From contig JAUCEF010000013.1 of the NCBI GenBank assembly GCA_033558025.1, forward strand, positions 3,651,001-3,715,000: 64,000 nt of DNA, given 5' to 3'. The notes under the pieces were generated by a model. It did not search any database. It saw nothing but the letters and a program-made list of their open reading frames with translations, and was not told the origin of the DNA. The translations under genes and the position numbers were made by a program. Numbering within the stretch: the first letter of the stretch is position 1; each line of letters begins with the position of its first letter. Positions 52,640 to 61,483 of the stretch are shown piece by piece. The stretch is from Phytophthora sp. 'mugwort'. Its lineage: Eukaryota > Oomycota > Peronosporomycetes > Peronosporales > Peronosporaceae.

Positions 52640-54540
52640 CTAGTTCTTGGCACGGTAGAAAGCAAGGTACGCCATGTGCCAATCACCTCCGCCCTTAAGC
52701 TTGATGATATCCTCCGTCTTGCATGGCGACACATCGTCATCGTCGTAGCAGAACCAGTCGTCTGTCATTACACAGACCACGTTAAGTTATCATTAGTTTG
52801 TTCCGCTTCGTCTATGGATATCGCCATCTCGGTGCGCGTACCTCCTTCGTGGCGCACCCAAGCCATGTAGTGACCTGAGTCGGCCGAACGGCCCTTGTGC
52901 GTCAGAATCGCGTACAGCTCGTAGTTTCCCTGAAGACAAGACACAACATTTTTTTTTTTTAGGTAAGTGACCGAAAGCATACAGTTAAAACAGTAAACTG
53001 CCAACGTACTTGGAAATCAATGGGGAGTCCAATGCCAGGAGACTTAGCTCCCATCGAAAGTACACGAGCAGTCTCGAGAGCAGCCTTGTCTTCTTCGGAG
53101 AGACCGTCCATGGCATCATCCTCATCTGCCTCCTTCTTCTCTTCCGTCTCGTCTTCCTTCTTTTCATCAGCAGGCTTCTGTTAAACGAGTCCAACATTAT
53201 CTGAGACCTCTGACAAGAAAACCATTGAACCTAGCGAGAGAATCATTGAACGTACGTCCTTGAATTCGTTTAAAATCTTCTCAGCATTCCTGTCACGAGA
53301 GATCTTCATGGTTGCCTTCAGCTCGTCGGAGCAAAAGTCGTAGACATCCAGAGTCATAGGAAAATTGATAGGCTGCACATCCACGATAAGTCCAATGTTT
53401 TCTATCAGCGAAATGCTCCTTCACAACGCCAAAAGTGCAGAATCACTTACCCGCAGCATCTTGCACTTGACACCAGTGTGGTCACGGCTCTCGGGCGTCG
53501 CCTTCCAGTAGAAACGCATGAACTGCACGCACAGGTACTTGGGCAGGCGGTTTATCCGCAGAGTCTTCTTCCACACCGCGTTGCGATCCAGTACATCCGA
53601 GTGCTTCTCAATCGTGCCTTCCAGTCCCTATAATAAACAACATTTCGACATTAAATACGCAGTCCGCAGCATCATTCCCAAAGTAGCCTTGACTTACAAT
53701 CTTGATGCCTTCAGACAGGTGGTTGGTCTCAATTGTGATGTTACACACGAGTTTAAGCGCTTTCTCCTTCTTCACGACCGCCGTTTCCATGTCGCTCTCA
53801 GTGCACTCAAGCTTCTCGTCCATCTCCATTCCAAACAGCGCGTCTACCACGTTGCCCGTCGGTCCCAGCGATTTGATCCCTCCCGCAGGCTGCGTCATCG
53901 TCTGCTGCAGCGTCGAGAACAGCGTCGACAGGAACTCTTCGCTGTCCTGCTGCATGTACCCGCCACTACGCGGCGATTGCTGGGCGAATTGCGGGTAGGC
54001 GCGACGCAGCACCGACACGAACATGGAGGGGGTGATGCTGTCCACACTGCCGTCCAGCTGGCTGTACATGTCCTTGAGCGCTGTCGTGAAGTTGTTGGCA
54101 AGGTCAGCCGAGACACCACCGGCCTGAACCTTGAGTGCCTCCCGCAGCTCCTTGACAGGACGCAGACACTGCAGCGTGGCGTTCATGTAGCACGTGTTGC
54201 CTAGATTGACGAGACCCGCGGGGTAAAGGGTTCCCGAAGCCGCGATATCCTTGGTGGTCATATCCTCGATGAAAACGATTGGCTCCTTAGGCTTCTGCAC
54301 CACCTCGGCCGATCCCATGAGCATGACACCCGTGCCATCCACGAGCTTGTGTAGCGTTGAGAGGTCCACATCGTCCTTGAGCATGCCCTTCCAAGCCTTA
54401 GACATGAGCTTCTGGCGCTCCACAGGCACGGACGTGAGGTCATACAGCTGCGCCTTCAACACGGACACGGACGCCGCCTTGTCCACCTCCACGTTCTTAA
54501 ACACCTGCTTGCCCCATTTGACGCTCACTTTGGCTGTCAT
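52640..54540 (-). CDS. USP14: Ubiquitin C-terminal hydrolase, USP14/Ubp6 type
   Basis: Proteasome-associated deubiquitinase of family C19. Six exons on the minus strand: 54,540-53,698, 53,627-53,451, 53,372-53,256, 53,177-53,010, 52,929-52,842 and 52,761-52,640; the joined frame gives 504 residues (human USP14 494). A ubiquitin-like domain fills about 1-77 (VSVKWGKQVFKNVEV), which in Ubp6 docks on the proteasome. The Cys box is GLVNLGNTCYMNATLQCL (Cys117), the QQD box GGYMQQDSEEFL, and the His box DSGHYMAWVRHEG (His455) followed by DDWFCYDDDDVS. An acidic insertion (KKEADEDDAMDGL, exon 4) is rich in Glu/Lys. All catalytic positions are present. Short introns (67-81 nt) with GTAAGT/GTACGT donors. 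Confidence 0.95.
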
Positions 54541-54811
54541 GTCTGTTGCGTGTGCTTGGTCCTTTAGTGTCTCCTTTAGTGTGAGGGGGGCTTGAAGGTG
54601 ATAGATCGCAGGTTCGAGAAGGTGCGTCTGGATTGGACGAAATCAAGAAGACGGCTGATGATTGGTTGATAAAGGATTACGCACCAGCGAAAATACGAAA
54701 TTGGACATGGCTACACTGTATCATGTTGCACTGCAACGCTTACAGGTCATGGTATCGGTTATGATAAACTTATTAAGACGCCATAGACTGGTGCTAGGAG
54801 GCAGCTGATCC

Positions 54812-56536
54812 TTAGCCGGACCGATATTTGGACGTTGTCAGATTAACCGTGTCGCGAAGAATGGCGTCGCCCTCCGCCTGGTCCTCGAACCACTGCATGC
54901 TCGCGTGCGTGCGGTTGGCCACATTCAGCAGAGAGAACCCGTAATCCGCCTGGCGGAAAGCCGACCATTCCGGCTGCGGGTCGAAGTACGTTGGCGCTAG
55001 GCCTTCACGGTTGCCAGCGTCACCTAACACGACGTATACCGGGCCGTCTTGAACCACTTTTTCCAGGTAAACCGGGTGGCTACGCTCATAGGCATGAACA
55101 TGGCCTGCAACCACGACGTCTACCTTGTTCCGATAGAGAAGATGCTCCATGTGCTTCTTCATAATCATGTGTGGTTCCATGCCCTGGTGCGCCGTGTTGC
55201 TGTTGTACCACGGCCCATGCATGATCACCACCAGCCACGGGGTGATGCTGCGATCGACACGCAGAAACTCCTGCTGGGCCCATTCGTACTGTAGCGACGT
55301 CGGGGTCGAGTCGACGTATGGTGTTAGGATGACGAAGTGCACAAGACCAACGCGGAAGCCGTAGTACAAATTGCGACGCTGTAGCTCGTTCTGTCGGTCG
55401 TACGGCATACGGAAACGCGTCTGGTAGGCGACGAACTCGCTCACATCAGGTTGGCAGGGTCGCTCTACCTCGTGATTGCCCGCTGAAACCATCCAGGGCA
55501 TCCGGGCGATCAGCGGCTCGACGAGCTTCCCCCAGCGATCCCATCGGTACTGCTCACTGTCGGCATATGACAGATCCCCGGCGCAGATAATGGCGCTCAT
55601 CGTCGAGTGATGGCCAGCAAGATGGCGGATAGTCTGCTCCGAGTATTCAGTTTGGCTGCATTAAACGCAAGCAGAAGATGCTCACATGAAAAACGGGCGA
55701 GTCATCACGACAAAATAGGCAGCACGGTCTTCTTACCCAAGATCTCCAATGACACCGAACATCTGTGGGGCCTCACTACCGACAGATACAGCCGTCTTGA
55801 ACGAAAACACAGTACTCCATCCTCCTATATCATCACCGCATTGGTCTGCACGGTTGCGAAAACACACACAACAAGACTGTCAATACTCCATACACCAGTA
55901 CAAAACATCTCCCACCAATAGCCACTTACAGTAGTAAGTCGTGTCTGGATTCAGCTTGTCACCCGGGATGGTCACGTGGTGCAGCCACGGCGATGTGTAC
56001 GAACAGAAGTCGTACTGCTCGCAAGGTTCGTCGGCCTGCTGCATCGTGGACAACTCGTCATTTGACAGTCCGTAGCGCACCGATGACGTTGCGGTCTTCA
56101 CGTCCGTCGCCCACGAAATAGTCATACCCAATCGAACGTCGGGCGCTTCAGCGTTCGATGTCCTGAAAGAGCTCTTGACTGCCATTTCACCGGCCAACGC
56201 GACGTGGATCTGCGAGGGTAGAGCGGTGCCCGTCGATAGCTCCGCAAGCAATAAGGTCGCATCCTGTAGGTTCACATCATATACCGGGACGCGAAGCGTA
56301 TTAACCAGCACGAAAGCTGAGGCGAACAGCAGCACAGACACGCCAAGAACCGCCATCTTGTTGCGCACCGACGAGTAGCGTCCCGCCGACTTGGTTTCCA
56401 AGAGTGGGGCGGTGGAGCTCTTCCGTCTCGTGTTGGTGGCGCGACTGTGACTCGAATCGGCGCGCGGGCGAATTGTCGAGCCGTATGAGGCTAGCGTCAC
56501 TGCCGTGGGTACAACCACTGCTGCAAGTGGTTTCAT
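54812..56536 (-). CDS. Purple acid phosphatase, membrane-anchored
   Basis: Three exons (56,536-55,930, 55,845-55,737, 55,655-54,812) give 519 residues. I start at ATG 56,536, because the longer frame opens with GTG. A membrane anchor (MAVLGVSVLLFASAFVLVNT, 61-80) follows a basic Ser/Arg-rich cytosolic stretch, so the enzyme is type II with the catalytic domain outside the cytosol. An N-terminal fibronectin-like PAP domain (MTISWATDVKTATSSVRYG) precedes the metallophosphatase motifs GDLG, GDLSYAD, GNHE, VVIMHGPWYNSN and GHVHAYERS, which together supply the Fe/metal ligands. Family members hydrolyse phosphate esters. The gene is divergent from the channel gene. Confidence 0.95.
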
Positions 56537-56932
56537 CTTGAAACGTTGCACAAGAAAAAAAAAACTAGGAATGAGGCATTACACTGGGATGTTCATGGAC
56601 GGCGAGGCAGTAAGGCAGATTCAGAACATTCTAATCGCGCGAATCTCCGTCCTCTTTGGAGCAGGGCAAGTGGCAGCGCAGAGCACCAGCTGGGATCGTC
56701 CTCAGAGGTAACGAATCGGGCCAAGTTTGCGACGGGCGCTAGCGCAACCTAATTGGAAGTTGCACGTTGATCTTAAGTATGCCCTAGGCTCGGTTGATTA
56801 CTAACCAAGATGAACCCGCACAGATACCGGTACTGAACTTACAGCTACGGTTTTGTTTCAGGAAAATCGCGAAAAAAATCCAAGTTGCCTTCCAAGCGAC
56901 ACGTTAGGAGCTTGACACCCGAGCAGCTCTCT
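56537..56932. promoter_or_regulatory. Divergent promoter, phosphatase and channel genes
   Basis: 396 bp between the two start codons. A poly(A/T) run lies close to the phosphatase start (56,554-56,564). The channel frame is open upstream of its first ATG back to about 56,837, with an acceptor-like TTTCAG at 56,856-56,861, so an upstream coding exon cannot be excluded. Confidence 0.45.
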
Positions 56933-59900
56933 ATGGACGCGGACGACGCGGCCTCTGTCGCAAATGGCGCTCCGTCTTCGGGTCTTGCAGACACACCAGC
57001 GCCTCCCGCTGCCGCAACTCCTGCCATGCCGCTGCCTCCCTCAGAGTCCAGTCAGAAGCTTAACAATGTCTCCGCCAGCGCGAACGGAGCTATTTCAGCC
57101 GCTATCAACGCCATAGAGGGCATTGACAAGGCCCCCGCGCCGCTCAAACCCAATCTGAAGCCAAAGCTTCGAGCGCCGCCCAGGAGACTACGCAGTGGCA
57201 GTGGAAGCGGCAGTAACACGAGCTCTGGCCGTGAACGACGCGAGTCCGGCGCCCCGCGTCCCGCTAGCGCCAACATGGGCATCGTCGTGGGGACCCTCCG
57301 ACGCAGGAACCGCGTGGTTCTGCGCACGAACTCATTGTCGGACGAAGAGGCCGACATCGTGCTTTCTGCGCCGCCCCGTAGCAAGGCGGCCTTCGCTCCA
57401 AGACGGAGCAAGAAGCAGCCGAGTCTGCGCAACATGGCGTCGCTCGTGCGTTCGCAACTGCGCAGCTCCAAAATTTTGACTATTAATGGTACTGGGAGTG
57501 CAGAAGGAGATGCAGACGCTGACGCAGACGAGAGACCGGGCCTAGAACGCAGCAACTCGTCGTTTGCAGGCGTTGCACAGCAGCTAGTGACCTCACGACG
57601 CGCAGCCAGGGGATTCCTGTCCATGTGGACGAAAGATTCCACTGAGACGATGCACGTGTATCGAGGCATTCACATGGAGAAGAAGAAACTGGATCTCGTG
57701 AACGTCGCGTCCGAGTACAAGGAGATCAAACGCCGACAGTTTTACCAGGAGCTCGTCGTCTACTTCGTCTTTCTGACGTTTCTCTTTTCACTGCTCTCGT
57801 GGCTACCGGTACAAGACAGTTTCCATCAGAACGACGTGGTGGGAGCTTTGACATGTCGTGAACAGGGCGAGTGTGAGATTAAAACCTTTGCTGACATTTA
57901 CGACTTTGCTACCAAGCTTCGAGACACCGTCTGTGAACGCCAAGACGTGACAGCGCAATGGGTGCGTGTTGGTGGCGTTGGTTTTCGTCAAGTGCGTGTC
58001 AAGGAGCAGCGATGTCGAGTATATGACGGATGGGAGGCGCCCTGCTACCCGTTTTACAGTCCAGAAGTCGAGCAGAAGACGTCTCTACTAGGTGAAAACG
58101 GCACTAACCGTGTGTACGAATGGAGAGATGGATTGGGCGAGCTATCACCAGAGATTTACCGGTCTATCGTGGACTGGTTGTTCTTTGCTCCCGTCAAATC
58201 ATACGGCTCAGGAGGTTACGCCGTGGATTTGTGCGATCTGGAAGATACCGAAGAGCTCCAGAAGGACCAGTTTCTCTCAGAACATACACGTGCTGCAGCG
58301 TTTAAGTTTATCTTGCTGAACCCGGTTACTCGCGTCTTTACGATTGGGATGCACGTGATCACAGTGGATCCGTCTGGTCATATCGATCACTTTGCACATA
58401 GTTCTCATGTTCGAGTGATTGGCCATGAGAAACCCGAACAGGTTACGCTTTCTGACAACGCTAATGCAGTGCCACCTCAGATCCAGCTTCATAGTAGGAT
58501 CTTTCGTGCTGTTAGTAGCTCGATCGCTCTGGTACGTGAAGCATTCGATGTGCGCGTGCTGCTGTGGGTTGCATTGGTCCTGTTCTTCATCACGTACTGT
58601 ATCGGTGAAGCCACAGAAATGAGTACAATGGGCGTGACGACATACCTTGGATCGGATATGTGGAACCTCTTTGAGCTTACCCATTTGGTCGTCTTGGCCG
58701 CGCTGTTGAGCTACATGGTGCACTACTACATGGCGTCCAGCAACTTTGCACTCCACCTGGCTGAACTACGTGAAGGTCGTGGTGTGGAAGAGCTAAGTCA
58801 CTCAAGCTCTCAGGAATTACTGACGGGGTTCCAGCAGCTCTCGGATCTTGCATCACTCGGGTCTGCTATCAGTTTGCTTAAAGTATTCAAGTTTCTACGC
58901 ATGAACGCGACGCTGAACCTTCTCTGGCGTGTGCTAGGCATGGCTATGAGCGACCTCATGGGGTTTCTCGTCATTTTCAACCTCATTTTCCTCGGATATT
59001 CAGCCATGGGCAGCTATGCGTTTGGCTTTGCGCTTGAAGAATATTCAACCATCAGCAAGTCATACGGCACGTGTTTCCAGATGCTGGCAGGTGAGATGGA
59101 CTATGCGCGACTACGACAGGCAAACCCTCGTGTTGCACCACTCTTTATTGGTACTTTTGTGGTCCTGGTCTTCCAGATTTTAGTCAACATGTTTGTAGCA
59201 ATTTTGTCCGAGTATTACGAAGTCGCCAAGAATGACGAGACTGCCAGTGGAGACGACGTGGAGTATGATATCCTCGCACGTATCCGCAGCTATGTGAGTG
59301 CGTGTTCCCCGACCGTCGTGGTGCCTAAGGATCATGGCGTGATCCGTCTTATTCCGTGGCAACAAGTGCGCCTTATCTCGACGAATCTCGTGGACCAGGA
59401 GGAGACACGACAACGTGTGCGGAAATTATTCCGTGGCGCAGTATGGCGTGTCGTTGCGCTCTTGCGTTTTGGCATGAAGTTTGATCGTCGCATTAATTTT
59501 GGCGACCGTAAGACTCATGATGGCAGTGGAGCCCACAATGGCAATGGTAACGGGTCTGCGAACGGCAAGGATGATCGGGAATTGGTATCACATATTCGAT
59601 TATCAGAGAACTTTGACCACAAAACTATCAAGGAAATGATTCCAATTGGGATCACAATCCGACTCCAGGGCGATTCAATTCTTGGTGACGGCCTTACGCT
59701 TAAGGTTGTTCATCACAGTAAACTGTCAGTAGAGTGCATTGTGCTAGGCCCTAATGAAGCCGATGGTCCTGGCGTTGGATCGAACTCGTCTGGAAATATC
59801 AACTCGGGACTCAGTTCCTTTGCGCCGCCACGTTCGATCTCTTCATTGGGTTCGTTTGAGGATGATTCCGACCTGGACGACGGCACACCGCAAGAACGTG

Positions 59901-61132
59901 TTCTTGAATTAATGGGCGGCGAGAAACTGCGGATCCCAAGGAGAAGACTGGCTGTACATTTGTGTCGCATCATGCTGCAGGAGCTCAAGACGGGTCTCTT
60001 GCGTGCAACCAAGTTGTGGAACTATTCCAAGGATCACATGGTGGACGACTACCACCTTGGACTACTCTTTGATAGTGTACGCGCAGATGGCCGCACCAGT
60101 CTCCGGTTTGATGAGATCTCGCGCATGTTGGACCTCTTCCTTCGGAAGGATAAACGCAAGGCCATGTGCTCACAAGCAGAAGTCCGACGTGAAGCTTTGC
60201 AGGTCATGTACCGCTTCCGGAAATGTCTTATTGACATGCCATCGCGTGAAAAAGAGGGACACAACTATCGTCCGAAGCCTGTTGATACGTCCAAAGTGGA
60301 GCTGGGTCACCTTGAGCACTTGGGCGACGTGCTAGCTCGCAATTGTCATGATATGTGGGCACTTGAGCGTCTTAAACAAGGATGGCAGTACGGCAAGGAA
60401 CGCGATGACAAGAAGAAGAAACACCCGAATCTGGTACCTTATAAGCTTCTCTCTGTGGAGGAGCAGGCCTTCGACTACCGTTCGTCTATCGAGACGATCA
60501 AGACGATTGTCTTTATGAACTACGCGATCACACGTGCGAATCATCAGCGTTCGCACAGTGGCTCGTTTCATGACCCGATTTCACGGTCAGCATCCACAAT
60601 GTCCGACATTGCTGATGGTTTAGGTGGAAGCAATAGCTCATTGCTAAGCGGTGGCTCGGAATCCACGAGTCCTCGAGCTACCGACGCTGCCGTTTTCGAG
60701 GAATTGGGCACTGCCTCTCACCCCGGCGCGCCAGCGAAGCCGGTACCGTCACTGCTGCGTGAAGCCATGAGCTTCCGACGCAATAGCCTCATGGGCGATT
60801 CTCCCTACTTCACAAGCTATGGAGAGGGAAATGTAGAGGTCTATCGCCCTCTTCCTATTGACACGATGAACGTAGAATTGCCTCCAAGACTACTGCGTCT
60901 TGTGGATCTACTGGCTGAAAACGCGCACGAAGTTTGGGCAAAAGGACGTATGGATGAAGGTTGGACTTACGGTCCGCAGCGTGACGATGGCGCCAAGAAA
61001 CATCCGTGTCTCGTGCCCTACGTGTTTCTCACGGACGACGAGAAGGAATATGACATTAACATCGCTAAGGAGACCCTCAAGACCCTCATTGCGATGAAAT
61101 TTACGATCCTTGACCGCTCAAGCAAGTATTGA
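56933..61132 (+). CDS. Polycystin-2-like cation channel with two RyR repeats
   Basis: Intronless 1,399-residue protein (first ATG; the open frame extends 16 codons further up from a TTG). Order: disordered basic/Ser-rich N-terminus (1-230); first membrane helix (FVFLTFLFSLLSWL, about 278-292); a large Cys-containing extracytosolic domain as in TRPP channels (about 295-530: TCREQGEC, PFYSPEVE, GYAVDLCDLED); five further helices with VRVLLWVALVLFFITYCIG, SLLKVFKFLRMNATLNLLWR, and the pore YGTCFQMLAGEMDYARLRQA (about 709-728); last helix FVVLVFQILVNMFVAILSEY. The cytosolic tail has two RyR domains at about 1,109-1,202 and 1,303-1,396, each with P-x-D-T, LA-N-H-x-W, GW-YG, D-x-x-K-HP and LVPY. 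The RyR repeat is otherwise known from ryanodine receptors and some bacterial and phage proteins. Predicted role: Ca2+-permeable channel. Confidence 0.92.
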   Translation: MDADDAASVANGAPSSGLADTPAPPAAATPAMPLPPSESSQKLNNVSASANGAISAAINAIEGIDKAPAPLKPNLKPKLRAPPRRLRSGSGSGSNTSSGRERRESGAPRPASANMGIVVGTLRRRNRVVLRTNSLSDEEADIVLSAPPRSKAAFAPRRSKKQPSLRNMASLVRSQLRSSKILTINGTGSAEGDADADADERPGLERSNSSFAGVAQQLVTSRRAARGFLSMWTKDSTETMHVYRGIHMEKKKLDLVNVASEYKEIKRRQFYQELVVYFVFLTFLFSLLSWLPVQDSFHQNDVVGALTCREQGECEIKTFADIYDFATKLRDTVCERQDVTAQWVRVGGVGFRQVRVKEQRCRVYDGWEAPCYPFYSPEVEQKTSLLGENGTNRVYEWRDGLGELSPEIYRSIVDWLFFAPVKSYGSGGYAVDLCDLEDTEELQKDQFLSEHTRAAAFKFILLNPVTRVFTIGMHVITVDPSGHIDHFAHSSHVRVIGHEKPEQVTLSDNANAVPPQIQLHSRIFRAVSSSIALVREAFDVRVLLWVALVLFFITYCIGEATEMSTMGVTTYLGSDMWNLFELTHLVVLAALLSYMVHYYMASSNFALHLAELREGRGVEELSHSSSQELLTGFQQLSDLASLGSAISLLKVFKFLRMNATLNLLWRVLGMAMSDLMGFLVIFNLIFLGYSAMGSYAFGFALEEYSTISKSYGTCFQMLAGEMDYARLRQANPRVAPLFIGTFVVLVFQILVNMFVAILSEYYEVAKNDETASGDDVEYDILARIRSYVSACSPTVVVPKDHGVIRLIPWQQVRLISTNLVDQEETRQRVRKLFRGAVWRVVALLRFGMKFDRRINFGDRKTHDGSGAHNGNGNGSANGKDDRELVSHIRLSENFDHKTIKEMIPIGITIRLQGDSILGDGLTLKVVHHSKLSVECIVLGPNEADGPGVGSNSSGNINSGLSSFAPPRSISSLGSFEDDSDLDDGTPQERVLELMGGEKLRIPRRRLAVHLCRIMLQELKTGLLRATKLWNYSKDHMVDDYHLGLLFDSVRADGRTSLRFDEISRMLDLFLRKDKRKAMCSQAEVRREALQVMYRFRKCLIDMPSREKEGHNYRPKPVDTSKVELGHLEHLGDVLARNCHDMWALERLKQGWQYGKERDDKKKKHPNLVPYKLLSVEEQAFDYRSSIETIKTIVFMNYAITRANHQRSHSGSFHDPISRSASTMSDIADGLGGSNSSLLSGGSESTSPRATDAAVFEELGTASHPGAPAKPVPSLLREAMSFRRNSLMGDSPYFTSYGEGNVEVYRPLPIDTMNVELPPRLLRLVDLLAENAHEVWAKGRMDEGWTYGPQRDDGAKKHPCLVPYVFLTDDEKEYDINIAKETLKTLIAMKFTILDRSSKY

Positions 61133-61483
61133 CCTCTCGATGCGAGTTGAAAGTGATCATGGCGCAGGTAGCACGCAAGCCTTGCAGTCGTATGCTGCAT
61201 TTTGGTGCAAAAAAACAATATTGAACACGTGAGTTTACGTCAAATTTTGCAGTTATTCACGTATGATGAGGTTGAAATGGTGGCAGCAAATGGAGAATTG
61301 GTGGGTAATCGTAAAGCTGGACGAAGGTACGCACTTTAATGCTGTGTTTTGTGGTTTGACAGGTGAAATTATCCTAATGTGTTGGGATGTATTTGTGTGG
61401 ATATGTTTTTGTGCTGGCTCAAGGTGAATCAATGTACCTTGGCATTGATGCTGGGCAGATACTTTTTACTTATGCAATGGTAG
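61133..61483. other. Shared 3' region
   Basis: 350 bp between convergent stops. T/G-rich, with no gene; holds both transcript ends. Confidence 0.5.

Noticed and set aside
55656..55736. Suspected frameshift in the phosphatase gene
   Set aside because: A first reading of the donor seemed out of frame; with the exon ending in GG before GTAAGA, the join restores GDLGQT, so the gene is intact.
56885..56932. TTG start upstream of the channel ATG
   Set aside because: Non-ATG start in a nuclear gene is unlikely; an upstream exon is possible, but I could not find a clean splice partner.
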